NCBI RefSeq assembly: GCF_900103125.1 | Contig: NZ_FNJV01000001.1 | Span: forward strand, 1,116,001-1,180,000 | Origin: Mucilaginibacter sp. OK268 | Lineage (GTDB): Bacteria > Bacteroidota > Bacteroidia > Sphingobacteriales > Sphingobacteriaceae | Direction: 5' to 3' | DNA length: 64,000 nt | In this document: positions 44,928 to 54,460 of the stretch, piece after piece | How positions within the stretch are numbered: the first letter of the stretch is position 1 | How the letters are laid out: every line of letters starts with the position of its first letter | The notes under the pieces: model-generated | Database searches by the model: none | What the model was told of the DNA's origin: nothing | Seen by the model: the letters and a program-made list of their open reading frames with translations, nothing else | Position numbers and translations under genes: made by a program

Positions 44928-47333
44928 ATGCTGAACAAAAAACAAGGTTTGAAGCATCTTCGCTTCAGGCTAATGATGCTCTTATTTTTATTTTGTATAA
45001 GCCAGCCTATTAAGGCATCTGTTCTATCGTACAAAAAAGATGCAAACGGATTGACATTTAAGTTGGATAAAGGCTTAATGTACATAGCCGTTTGCAAGGA
45101 TGATATTATTGAAGTAAAATACACCATATTTAATGCGTTTGAAACAAAGCCATCATTGGTGGTTGACAACAACTGGCAGGTACGCCCGGCTTACCAGGTA
45201 GCCGAAAGCAAGACCGAGGTTATCATCACAACGGCCAGATTAAAGGTGAGGGTAAACAAGGCCACCAATGCTATCACCTATACCGACCTGAAAGGCAATA
45301 TCATTACCGCCGAAGATAGTGATAACAAAAGAATAAGCCCTGCTACTATTGCGGGGATCAATACATACAATATAAGTACGCAATTTGTATCACCCAAAAA
45401 TGAGGCTTTGTACGGATTGGGCTGCCACCCGCTTGATTCCCTGTCCATCAATTACAAAGGCCGTAACCAGGAATTGCTGATCAAATATCTTACCGGCGCT
45501 ATTCCCGTACTGTTATCAACCAAAGGTTACGGTTTGCTTTGGGATAATTACTCGGCATCAAATTTTTACGGTGCCGAAAACGATAACACCAAATTCAAAT
45601 ACGTATCAGAAAGCGGCAGGCAGGTTGATTACTATTTTTTTTACGGTCCCGACTTTGATCATATTATCAATCTGTATCGTACAGCCACTGGTCGTGCGCC
45701 TATGTTTGGCAAATGGGCCTTTGGTCTGTTTCAATCGCAGGACAGGTATATGAGTGAAGAGGAGATCATCGGCGTAAAAGATAATTATCGCAATAATCAT
45801 ATTCCGGTTGACGCGATAGTGCAGGATTGGTATTACTGGGATCCATTGCCTATCGGATCGCATGTGATGAAACCGGAGCGTTACCCGCATCCGAAGCAAA
45901 TGGTAGACGAATTGCATAAAGCAAACATCCATGCCATGATATCGATATGGCCGGTATTTGGCAAAGGTACACCGAACTATGATGCGCTGGAAAAAATGGG
46001 CGGCCTGACCGATATTAGCTGGGATAATATCGTTACCCATACTTTTGATATCTATTACGATGCCCACAATCCCAAAGCCCGTGAGCTTTACTGGGATCAG
46101 GCCCGCGACAGTTTGATCCGGCGCTATGGATGGGATGCCTGGTGGATAGATCAGTGCGAACCCGATAACGGCGCTTTGCAGGATGCCCGCCGCCAAAGCA
46201 ATTTTAACATTGGTAAAGGGATTGATTATTTCAACACCTACTCCTTACAGCATACCAAGGGGGTTTATGAAGGCTGGCGCAGGGATATTCCCGGCAAGCG
46301 GGCTTTCTTCCTGGTAAGACAGTCATTTGCCGGGGAACAGCGCAATGCATCAACCTTATGGTCCGGTGACATCGAGTGTACTTTTAAAGACTTTAAAAAC
46401 CAGGTGCCGCAGGGCATAAACGCCTGCGCATCGGGCCTGCCCTACTGGACCTCGGATATCGGCGGTTATCATTTCCATTGGACAGTGCCCGATTGGTCGC
46501 AGCCCGATAAGCGGGAGCTGTTTACCCGTTGGTTTCAGTTTGGCGCATTTAGCCCCATCTTCCGCATACATGGTAAAGGCGAACGTGCCCTCTTCAGCAA
46601 AAACTGGGATGATAACACTAAAGCTATCCTGCTGAATTTTGATCAGCTGCGCTACCGTTTACTGCCCTACATCTACTCATTGGCGGGTCGTGTAACGACC
46701 GATAATTATACCATGATGCGCGCCCTCACTTTCGATTTCAGGAACGATGCCAAAGTTTACGGTATACCTGACCAGTACATGTTCGGTCCGGCCTTTATGG
46801 TTAATCCGGTTACGGAGCAATTATATACATCTGCTGGTGCCGATAAAAAAACGAAAACCCGCCATGTGTACCTGCCTGCCACCAGTAAATGGTATGATTT
46901 CTGGACCGGCGAGGTATTGGAGGGCGGACAAACCATCAACGCGGCTGCGTCTATAGAGATATTGCCTTTATATGTAAAGGCCGGTTCTATTATACCCATG
47001 GGACCTCACGTGGAGTATGCTACCGAGCAACCGAACAGCAATATAGAGCTGCGTATTTATCCCGGTGCTGATGGGGCGTTTAAATTTTATGAGGACGAGA
47101 ACGATAATTACAATTACGAAAAAGGGCGGTACGCCACTTTTACACTCGTATGGAATGATAAACGGAAAGAATTGAGCATTTCAGCTACCAAAGGAAAATT
47201 TCCTGGAATGTTAAAGCGCCGTATTTTCAATATTGTTGTGGTTGATAGTAAACATGGATTGGGTCCATCGGAAGCTGTCAGGTTTGATAAAAGAGTGGTG
47301 TACAATGGTAGTCCTGTGGTGGCGAGATTATAG
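44928..47333 (+). CDS. Glycoside hydrolase family 31, probable alpha-xylosidase
   Basis: A secreted or periplasmic retaining alpha-glycosidase of 801 residues with a signal peptide at the N-terminus. The N-terminal beta-sandwich includes YGLGCHPLDSLSINYKGR. The barrel carries IPVDAIVQDWYYWDP, a form common in alpha-xylosidases, the nucleophile Asp408 in WWIDQCEPDN and the probable acid/base Asp510 in TSDIGGY. WFQFGAFSPIFRIHG and the C-terminal sandwich follow (LPLYVKAGSIIPMGP, ELRIYPGADG). I see no PA14 insert as found in some xyloglucan alpha-xylosidases. Alpha-glucosidase activity is the alternative. The next gene encodes a GH5 endo-enzyme. Confidence 0.9.
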   Translation: MLNKKQGLKHLRFRLMMLLFLFCISQPIKASVLSYKKDANGLTFKLDKGLMYIAVCKDDIIEVKYTIFNAFETKPSLVVDNNWQVRPAYQVAESKTEVIITTARLKVRVNKATNAITYTDLKGNIITAEDSDNKRISPATIAGINTYNISTQFVSPKNEALYGLGCHPLDSLSINYKGRNQELLIKYLTGAIPVLLSTKGYGLLWDNYSASNFYGAENDNTKFKYVSESGRQVDYYFFYGPDFDHIINLYRTATGRAPMFGKWAFGLFQSQDRYMSEEEIIGVKDNYRNNHIPVDAIVQDWYYWDPLPIGSHVMKPERYPHPKQMVDELHKANIHAMISIWPVFGKGTPNYDALEKMGGLTDISWDNIVTHTFDIYYDAHNPKARELYWDQARDSLIRRYGWDAWWIDQCEPDNGALQDARRQSNFNIGKGIDYFNTYSLQHTKGVYEGWRRDIPGKRAFFLVRQSFAGEQRNASTLWSGDIECTFKDFKNQVPQGINACASGLPYWTSDIGGYHFHWTVPDWSQPDKRELFTRWFQFGAFSPIFRIHGKGERALFSKNWDDNTKAILLNFDQLRYRLLPYIYSLAGRVTTDNYTMMRALTFDFRNDAKVYGIPDQYMFGPAFMVNPVTEQLYTSAGADKKTKTRHVYLPATSKWYDFWTGEVLEGGQTINAAASIEILPLYVKAGSIIPMGPHVEYATEQPNSNIELRIYPGADGAFKFYEDENDNYNYEKGRYATFTLVWNDKRKELSISATKGKFPGMLKRRIFNIVVVDSKHGLGPSEAVRFDKRVVYNGSPVVARL

Positions 47334-47467
47334 CATGATTATGATGGGTAATGTGAGTATACCTGGCTGGCTTTGATGATGAGGCAGGTAGAGCATCTGT
47401 ACATTCGGTTACCGGCACGTCCTTGTTTTTTAGTGCCTTTTTACAAGAAACCAATTTTATTTACAAT

Positions 47468-49147
47468 ATGAGAACCGTAAACTATTTTTATTGCATCGCA
47501 ATCATGCTGGTGGTATCGGGATGCCACAAACAGCAAATGGCCAATCCACCCGTTAATCCGCTTGTTAAAACGGGCACCAAAACGTTGACCGCAACCAGTT
47601 ACCCGAGTTACAACACATCTCCTCTTCCGCCTGATCAGACAGGTATGAGCAGTACGGCGGTTCAGATCGCTTCAAGAATCCAGTTAGGATTTAACATTGG
47701 CAATACCATGGAAGCCGTCAATAATGAAAACGGATGGGGAGCCCCTAATATTACCCAGGCATTCATCGACAAGGTAAAACAAAGCGGCTTTACCGCAATA
47801 CGGATTCCTTGTAATTGGAATTGGTCACATGTACCGGATTCTACAACTTCAAAAATAGACCCCGCCTGGCTTAGCCGTGTGCAGCAGGTGGTGCAATATT
47901 GTGTTAACGACGGTTTGTATGTGATATTAAACATACATTGGGACGGCGGATGGTTGGATAACAATATTACAACTGCGGCGCAGGCTGCAGTTAACGCCAA
48001 ACAAAAGGCGCTTTGGGAGCAAATTGCAACGCAAATGCGTGGTTTTGATGAACACCTACTTTTTGCCAGCGCGAACGAGCCTCCGGCCGCAGATGCCACA
48101 GGGATGAGCATTTTGCTTTCTTATCATCAAACTTTTATCAATGCGGTGAGATCAACCGGGGGCCATAACAGTTACAGAACTCTGGTAATACAGGGGCCAA
48201 GTACGGACATTGTAAAAACAAACAGTTTGATGAACACCCTTCCTTCAGATCCGGCCTCCAATCGCATGATGGTTGAAGTTCATTACTACACCCCTTATAA
48301 TTTTTGTTTGATGGACGGCGACGCATCATGGGGCAATATGTTTTATTATTGGGGATCAGGATATCACTCTACCACCGATCCTTCCCGCAATGCAACTTAT
48401 GGCGAGGAGTCGGACCTCAATGGATATTTCCAATCAATGAAGACGAAGTTTGTTAACCAAGGCATCCCGGTGGTCTTAGGGGAATTTGCCGCGGGGCGCC
48501 GATCGTCCCTTACAGGAGATGCTTATAATCTCCATATTGCTTCCAGGGCATATTGGTATAATTATGTTATACACCAAGCATTGTTGAACGGTATGCTGCC
48601 GTTTCTTTGGGACACCGGGTCGATCATTGACAGATCGACGTACGCCGTAAAAGATCAACAACAACTGGCTGCAATGGTGCAGGGGGCGCAAAGCAGTACA
48701 TCTCCGGGAATTCAGGCTGGAAGTGTATATCAGATTGTTAACAGATACAGTTTTAAGGCTCTGGATATTGCCGGCTGGGGAACCGCTAATCAAACATTGG
48801 CAGATCAATGGGATTATTCAGCCGGATCAAATCAGCAATTTAAAGTGCAGCCTGCCGGCAGTGGCTACCTGTTAACGCCGATGCATACCTCCGGTAAGTG
48901 CCTGGAAATAAATGGCTGGTCTAATGCTAACGGCGGTTTCGCGGATTTATGGGCTTACACCGGTACGGGCGGAAATAACCAAAATTGGTTAATTCAGCCA
49001 ACTGACAACGGCTACTATAAAATTATCAATGTGAATAGCGGGAAAGCCCTGGAAGTCGCACAATCTTCGCTCGCAAATGGCGGCGCGCTTGATCAATGGG
49101 ATTACAATGGCGGCAAAAACCAGCAATGGGCGTTTTTGAAATTATAA
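47468..49147 (+). CDS. GH5 (subfamily 4-like) endo-glucanase/xyloglucanase lipoprotein with C-terminal ricin-type domain
   Basis: A predicted surface endo-acting beta-glucanase. ATG 47468 gives a lipoprotein signal ending VVSGC; an ATG at 47423 would add 15 non-signal residues. A linker with YPSYNTSPLPPDQTGMSS precedes the barrel. GFNIGNTMEA, AIRIPCNWNW, LNIHWDGGWLD, acid/base Glu204 in SANEPP, VEVHYYTPYNFCLM and nucleophile Glu339 in VLGEFA are the GH5_4 hallmarks. Residues about 420-559 form a ricin-type beta-trefoil with three Q-W repeats (NQQFKV, NQNWLI, NQQWAF). It is followed by two tandem terminators. Confidence 0.92.
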   Translation: MRTVNYFYCIAIMLVVSGCHKQQMANPPVNPLVKTGTKTLTATSYPSYNTSPLPPDQTGMSSTAVQIASRIQLGFNIGNTMEAVNNENGWGAPNITQAFIDKVKQSGFTAIRIPCNWNWSHVPDSTTSKIDPAWLSRVQQVVQYCVNDGLYVILNIHWDGGWLDNNITTAAQAAVNAKQKALWEQIATQMRGFDEHLLFASANEPPAADATGMSILLSYHQTFINAVRSTGGHNSYRTLVIQGPSTDIVKTNSLMNTLPSDPASNRMMVEVHYYTPYNFCLMDGDASWGNMFYYWGSGYHSTTDPSRNATYGEESDLNGYFQSMKTKFVNQGIPVVLGEFAAGRRSSLTGDAYNLHIASRAYWYNYVIHQALLNGMLPFLWDTGSIIDRSTYAVKDQQQLAAMVQGAQSSTSPGIQAGSVYQIVNRYSFKALDIAGWGTANQTLADQWDYSAGSNQQFKVQPAGSGYLLTPMHTSGKCLEINGWSNANGGFADLWAYTGTGGNNQNWLIQPTDNGYYKIINVNSGKALEVAQSSLANGGALDQWDYNGGKNQQWAFLKL

Positions 49148-49240
49148 CTTTTAGAACTGCTGCAAAGCAACTTAAATATCTGTTAAAAACCTGATGTCGG
49201 CTGGTTTAAAAGACAGGTAAGAGAATAAAACATTTAGTTG

Positions 49241-49288
49241 AAAAGACAGGTCAATGCGGTCCGGGGTGCGATACGGACGCATTTTTTT
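49241..49288 (+). terminator. Tandem terminator repeat, copy 1
   Basis: The leader aaaagacaggtc is followed by the arms aatgcg-g-tccg (49253-49263) and cggacgcatt (49274-49283), with a single bulged G, and then a T-run to 49288. It lies about 95 bp after the GH5 stop. Confidence 0.7.
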
Positions 49289-49322
49289 AAAAGATCATAA
49301 TCATAATTGTGATTGAATTCGA

Positions 49323-49369
49323 AAAAGACAGGTCAATGCGTCCCGAGTGAGATCCGGGGCGCATTTTTT
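49323..49369 (+). terminator. Tandem terminator repeat, copy 2
   Basis: It has the same leader as copy 1. The arms are aatgcgtcccg and cggggcgcatt, followed by six T. The two copies share the outer stem but differ in the inner stem and loop while still pairing, which supports a conserved RNA hairpin. Confidence 0.7.
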
Positions 49370-49502
49370 ATGATCTATTGCGATCAATAACAGTAATGGA
49401 TAAGTAGCTTTATTGTTATATATTCATAATCTTATTGTGTCACATTTATATTACCTTAGTGTACTGGTTATATTTTAATTCTGTTGATTCCCGGTTCGTC
49501 CA

Positions 49503-52500
49503 ATGTTGAACTCCATGCGCGTAAAATTCTATTATTACCTTCTTGTGCTTACATTGATTGGGGGATGTTTCCCCGCTTTTGGACAAAGCGGCCAGTATCG
49601 TTTCTCGCACCTCGATATAAGTGACGGACTATCGCATAACCAGGTCAACAGCATATTAAAAGATTCGGATGGCTTCATGTGGTTTGGTACGGCCTCCGGC
49701 CTTAACCGGTTTGACGGCTACACCTTTAAAGTATTTAAGCATGATAGCAATGATAAAAATTCTGTCAGTTATGATGTTATCACAAAGATTTTTGAAGGTC
49801 CTGATAAAAAGTTATGGATATCAACGCGCAATGGGTTCTGTTTTTATGATCCTGATAAAGAGCAATTTAATAGCGATATGTCATTGTTGCTGCGACCTTT
49901 AAAACTCCCTCTTTATTCGAATGTTACCAAGATTGTGCGGACAGGCGCTGCGGACTTCTGGTTCTTGTATCCGGATTCAGGTATTTACCGGTATAATACG
50001 GTAAGCAAGCAGACGAAACGTTATAGTCATGGTATTAATTCCATCCCTTCGTTATATTCAAACGCCATTATAGATATCTCCCTTGATAGTAAACGCAATA
50101 TATGGATAGTATACAGTGACGGTACAGTGGAGATGGTGGATGTTAAGCTTAATAAAATCAGCTATCAAACCGATATTTTTAAAAAGGCAACCAATAAAAA
50201 AGACGGTTATTATTTCTTAACCGTCGACCGGGATAATGATCTGTGGTTTTATGCGCCTTATGGTGATTTGGGTGTGTTTTATTATAAGCCAACAACAGGG
50301 ATTCTCCGGCATATTGATAAGGAATCAGAAGGGGTGAAATTAAAGGCGAGTATCATCACCAATATCGTCGAGGCCGATGATGGCCGTATATGGATTGCAA
50401 CCGATCACGGAGGGATCAATGTGCTGGATAAAAAGAAATTTGAAATAACCTACCTGCTGAACCGTGAAGATGATGCCAAATCATTAAGGCAGAATACCGC
50501 TACGCTCTATAAGGATAATTTGGGTGTTATTTGGGCTGGCACCTTTAAAAAGGGAATAAGTTATTACCATAAAAACATTATCAGGTTCCCGCTTTACAGG
50601 CATTTTGCGTCAGATCCCGCCAGTTTAAGTTTCAATGATGTCAACAAATTTGTCGAAGATAAACTGGGTAATTTATGGATTGGCACCAACGGGGGCGGCC
50701 TGATTTATTTTAACCGCAAAACCGGCAAATATACACAGTATAAACATGATCCTGGAAACCCCAATAGCTTGACTAATGACATTATTGTCACTTTATGTAT
50801 TGATCATGACCAAAAGTTATGGATCGGCACGTATTTTGGCGGGCTGGATTGCTTCAACGGGAAAATATTCACACATTATAAACACGATGATAAATTAACC
50901 ACCAGTATTGCTGATGACAGGGTATGGAGTATTCTGGAAGATTCCTCACACCGCTTATGGATAGGAACGTTTGAAGGCGGGCTGGAGATTTTCGACCGTT
51001 CAAAAAAAATATTTTACCATCCATTTAAGCAATCCGATATCAGGTCCCGGATGGTGTCCTCGATCTTTGAGGATAAGCAAGGCAATATATGGACAGGGGG
51101 ATACCTGGGCATAGATGTTATATTGAAAAATACCGGACGGGTAATCCATTATATCGCCAATGGAAACAGCGTAAATGGCTTAATCGACAATACCGTAAAC
51201 AGTATCAACCAGGATAGCCGAGGTTTGATATGGATCGCGACGGCGGGCGGCGTGAATATTCTGAACCCTAAAACAAACACGTTCACCTCACTGACGAAGA
51301 AAAACGGGCTCCCCGCTAATGCCGTATCGAATACAGAAGAGGATGACAGGGGAGCGATGTGGTTGAGTACCTCAAACGGGTTAAGCCGCGTCACCTTAGT
51401 ACCAACAGCAAATACTTTTACCTTTCACTTCGAAGACTTTGACGAAACGGATGGTCTGCAAGGCCGGGAATTTAATATAAATTCCGCTTTGAAAACACAT
51501 CGTGGGGAGCTGATATTTGGTGGTGGCGATGGCTTTAATATATTTGATCCCGCAAGTATACAACCTGTTACCAATAAATCCAGGTTAGTTTTTACCGATT
51601 TTCAATTGTTTAACAAGAGTATATCTGCCAATGAGCTTATCAATGGCCATAGAGTACTGTCAAAAGCGATAGCCGTAACCCGCGATATAACGCTCAATCA
51701 CAGCGAAAATGTCTTTTCCATAGAATTTGCCGCTCTTGATTTTTTTAACCCGGGCAAAGTTAGGCATCAGTATATGCTGGAGGGTTTTGATAAAGGATGG
51801 GTAAATGCAGATAACAGAACGCGGAAAGCCAGCTATACCAACCTGGATCAGGGCGATTATGTTTTTAAGGTGCGGGCCTCTAATGCAGAGGGCGTGTGGA
51901 ACCCGGATTATATTTCATTAAGAATCAAAATACTGCCGCCATTCTGGGAATCGACCTTCGCCTATGTCATTTACATGGCACTGTTTCTGGGTACGCTTTT
52001 GTTTATCCGGCAGAGGGGGATACAAAAAATAAGAAGACAATTCATCGCGGAAAAAGAAAAACGGGAAGCCAGATTAATCATTGAACAGGAGCGCCAAGAG
52101 ATTAAGCGTATGCAGGAACTCGACCAATTGAAGACTAAATTTTTGACGAATGTTAGTCACGAGTTCAGAACACCGTTGTCATTGATCATAGCGCCTGTTG
52201 ATAAGATGCTTACGCGCGCTGACCGGGAGCAGGAACAACAGCTGAACATGATCAGAAAAAATGCCAGGCGATTGTTAAACCTGGTCAATCAGCTGCTTGA
52301 TTTTAGGAAGATGGAAGTTCAGGAGTTGAAACTGCATAGGAAGCCCGGAGATATTGTGAAGTTCATCAGTGAGACAAGCCTGTCATTTACAGATATCGCG
52401 GAAGAAAAAGAAATCGGGTTTGTATTTGACACTACGGTTGATTCTATGTTTACCACTTTCGATCATGATAAGATAGAAAGAATATTGTTTAACCTGATAT

Positions 52501-53714
52501 CAAATGCGTTTAAATTTACGCCCACTGGTGGCAAGGTAAGTGTTCTGCTTAATGCGAATGAGGAGGCTGATTGCAAAATTGTTCTTGAAATTAAAGTGAT
52601 CGACACAGGCATAGGCATTCCCCAGGAAAAGCATAGTAAAATTTTCGAGCGTTTTTTTCAGCATGATATTCCCGATTCGATGATCAACCAGGGCAGTGGC
52701 ATAGGTCTGGCGATAACCCGGGAGTTTGTGAAGATGCACGAAGGAGAAATTACAGTTGAAAGCGAGCCGGATCACGGCAGTTGCTTTATCATCAGGCTGC
52801 CGCTCGTCATTTGTACCCCCCCGGAAACGGACATGTCAGCCGGCGATGAGGCCGATAGTGAAAACCTGAATGATGCCAGCCAAAATGAAATTAAAACGGT
52901 AGCCAAACAGCAGCGGGCAAATAAAAAGCCAGTTGTCCTTTTAGTGGAGGATAACGATGACTTTCGTTTTTATTTGAAGGATAATTTAAAGGATATATTT
53001 TTTTTAATCGAAGCTTCAAACGGACGGGAAGGATGGCAAAAGGCGCTTTCACTACACCCGGATATTATCGTAAGTGATATCAGTATGCCGGAGATGACCG
53101 GAATTGAACTGTGCAAAAAACTAAAGAATGATAAGCGTACCTCACACATCCCTGTTGTGCTGCTAACCGCATTAACGGGTGAGGAAGAGCAGATCAAAGG
53201 CCTGGAAATCGGAGCGAATGAATATGTGACCAAACCTTTTAATTTTGAAATACTGCTTTCAAAGATCAAAAACATCCTTATACTCCGGGAAACCTACAAA
53301 CGGACCTACAAAAAGCAAATCGATGTCCAATTACAGGAAATACTTATAGAAAATGAAGACGAGAAATTGTTAAGGAACATCGTTGAATATATAGAAATGA
53401 ATATCTCTAATGACAGCCTTTCGGTAGAGGAGTTAAGCCGCAAGATGAATATGAGCCGCGGATCGCTTTACAATAAAATACTGATGCTTACCGGCAAATC
53501 ACCTTTGGAGTTCATCCGTTCAATACGGTTAAAAAAAGCGGTGTATTTATTGGAAAATAGCCAAATGACCATTAGCCAGATCTGCTATGAGGTGGGTTTC
53601 AATACCCCTAAATATTTTACGAAACTGTTCAAGGATGAATACAACATGCTGCCCTCTGCCTACATCACTTCCGTTCGGCAAAACGGATTGTCCGAAGCTG
53701 AAAGCGGCAAATAA
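49503..53714 (+). CDS. Classical hybrid two-component system regulator (Reg_prop/Y_Y_Y sensor)
   Basis: A 1403-residue sensor-regulator for a glycan breakdown product. A signal peptide (residues 1-27) precedes a periplasmic sensor of two seven-bladed propellers, about 30-690. Its repeats have the form DxxGxLWIGT (for example DKLGNLWIGTNGGGL). A Y_Y_Y domain lies at about 735-810 (FSIEFAALDFFNP, HQYMLEGFDKGW). One membrane helix at about 818-835 and a coiled coil follow. The kinase has NVSHEFRTP (His about 885) and the DTGIGI and GSGIGLAI motifs. A receiver (about 1142-1260) has Asp in IIVSDISMPEM, and an AraC HTH ends the protein. By position it controls SusC/SusD and the GH5 enzymes downstream, probably sensing a xyloglucan oligosaccharide. 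Confidence 0.95.
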   Translation: MLNSMRVKFYYYLLVLTLIGGCFPAFGQSGQYRFSHLDISDGLSHNQVNSILKDSDGFMWFGTASGLNRFDGYTFKVFKHDSNDKNSVSYDVITKIFEGPDKKLWISTRNGFCFYDPDKEQFNSDMSLLLRPLKLPLYSNVTKIVRTGAADFWFLYPDSGIYRYNTVSKQTKRYSHGINSIPSLYSNAIIDISLDSKRNIWIVYSDGTVEMVDVKLNKISYQTDIFKKATNKKDGYYFLTVDRDNDLWFYAPYGDLGVFYYKPTTGILRHIDKESEGVKLKASIITNIVEADDGRIWIATDHGGINVLDKKKFEITYLLNREDDAKSLRQNTATLYKDNLGVIWAGTFKKGISYYHKNIIRFPLYRHFASDPASLSFNDVNKFVEDKLGNLWIGTNGGGLIYFNRKTGKYTQYKHDPGNPNSLTNDIIVTLCIDHDQKLWIGTYFGGLDCFNGKIFTHYKHDDKLTTSIADDRVWSILEDSSHRLWIGTFEGGLEIFDRSKKIFYHPFKQSDIRSRMVSSIFEDKQGNIWTGGYLGIDVILKNTGRVIHYIANGNSVNGLIDNTVNSINQDSRGLIWIATAGGVNILNPKTNTFTSLTKKNGLPANAVSNTEEDDRGAMWLSTSNGLSRVTLVPTANTFTFHFEDFDETDGLQGREFNINSALKTHRGELIFGGGDGFNIFDPASIQPVTNKSRLVFTDFQLFNKSISANELINGHRVLSKAIAVTRDITLNHSENVFSIEFAALDFFNPGKVRHQYMLEGFDKGWVNADNRTRKASYTNLDQGDYVFKVRASNAEGVWNPDYISLRIKILPPFWESTFAYVIYMALFLGTLLFIRQRGIQKIRRQFIAEKEKREARLIIEQERQEIKRMQELDQLKTKFLTNVSHEFRTPLSLIIAPVDKMLTRADREQEQQLNMIRKNARRLLNLVNQLLDFRKMEVQELKLHRKPGDIVKFISETSLSFTDIAEEKEIGFVFDTTVDSMFTTFDHDKIERILFNLISNAFKFTPTGGKVSVLLNANEEADCKIVLEIKVIDTGIGIPQEKHSKIFERFFQHDIPDSMINQGSGIGLAITREFVKMHEGEITVESEPDHGSCFIIRLPLVICTPPETDMSAGDEADSENLNDASQNEIKTVAKQQRANKKPVVLLVEDNDDFRFYLKDNLKDIFFLIEASNGREGWQKALSLHPDIIVSDISMPEMTGIELCKKLKNDKRTSHIPVVLLTALTGEEEQIKGLEIGANEYVTKPFNFEILLSKIKNILILRETYKRTYKKQIDVQLQEILIENEDEKLLRNIVEYIEMNISNDSLSVEELSRKMNMSRGSLYNKILMLTGKSPLEFIRSIRLKKAVYLLENSQMTISQICYEVGFNTPKYFTKLFKDEYNMLPSAYITSVRQNGLSEAESGK

Positions 53715-54452
53715 TTTATTGGTCTGCGACCGATTTACCAGTATGTTCCGATTGAAGAAATCTTAATTGGGACCTTATTTATGGCTAACCTAAAGACTCC
53801 CTTTTGGTTAAGACATCAAAAAAATACTTAAGTAAGACAGAGGACAATTAACCGATTTCAGATCGACGGCCTTTTCATTTAAATTCCAATGTAAAGAAAA
53901 CAAGAATAACCAACACTCATTCTGGTTTTTACAAATAGCTGCTCCTTCTTCCGAATCCTGCAGTCGCTAAATCTAATTTAAGCCTGAGTTTTCGTGAATT
54001 CTGGAAGTTATAGGTGTTTATTGTATATGTAAATATCTTGTTTTCAGTTGTTTATAATTAATTGAACATTTAGTCTATATTTTTAGTCAACTCTGCCATG
54101 TCCTGTAGTTTGAGTTAGTATAGTTTCACTCCTCGGAATAAAGCCTCAAGGCGATGAGTTAACTCACAACACCTTTGAACGATGTTCCACCAATTATCAA
54201 TAAGCCAATAGTTAATTTTTCGTGACCGAGTAAACAGGCTGATGGCTTGCTTAGCTTTTATGCTGGTAGTTCGAGCGGACTGATGCGCAGAAACTTATCC
54301 ATGAAGTCGATTCAAACGGTCGTTATTGAGTACTGGTGTGCCTTGGAATTATATAAACCCAAACCCTATTGATATAGATAAGAATTAAAACTATTCATTA
54401 CTAACCAAAACAACAATGAACCAATTATCAAACCTTAAAATCCCTTTGCAAA
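53715..54452. other. Long intergenic region between hybrid regulator and SusC
   Basis: This 738-bp AT-rich stretch has no supported gene. On the minus strand 54118-54294 is a 59-codon open frame without a start codon, ending at the stop at 54115. It may be a decayed gene end, but I do not recognise it. Near the right end is a 14-codon frame (54416-54460), described separately. The promoter of the SusC operon must lie here. Confidence 0.5.
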
Positions 54453-54460
54453 ATGGATAA
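54416..54460 (+). other. Possible 14-residue leader peptide overlapping the SusC start
   Basis: ATG at 54416 opens a frame encoding MNQLSNLKIPLQNG and stops at TAA 54458-54460. The stop overlaps the first codons of SusC at 54453 (the arrangement aATGgaTAA). Such an overlap could couple translation of the two. A chance short frame is equally possible, and SusC might instead start at the ATG at 54477. Confidence 0.25.

Larger units (their letters stand above)
49148..49502. other. Intergenic region with tandem terminator repeats upstream of the hybrid regulator
   Basis: These 355 bases hold two terminator-like repeats (listed separately) and a third partial copy of their leader, aaaagacaggt, at 49208-49218. 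The 130 bp before the regulator start are AT-rich and must contain its promoter, but no exact TAnnTTTG box is present. Confidence 0.6.

Noticed and set aside
54118..54294. Minus-strand 59-codon frame as an insertion sequence remnant
   Set aside because: No start codon, no DDE or HTH motif that I can see, and no terminal inverted repeats or target duplication around it. It is kept only as part of the spacer finding.
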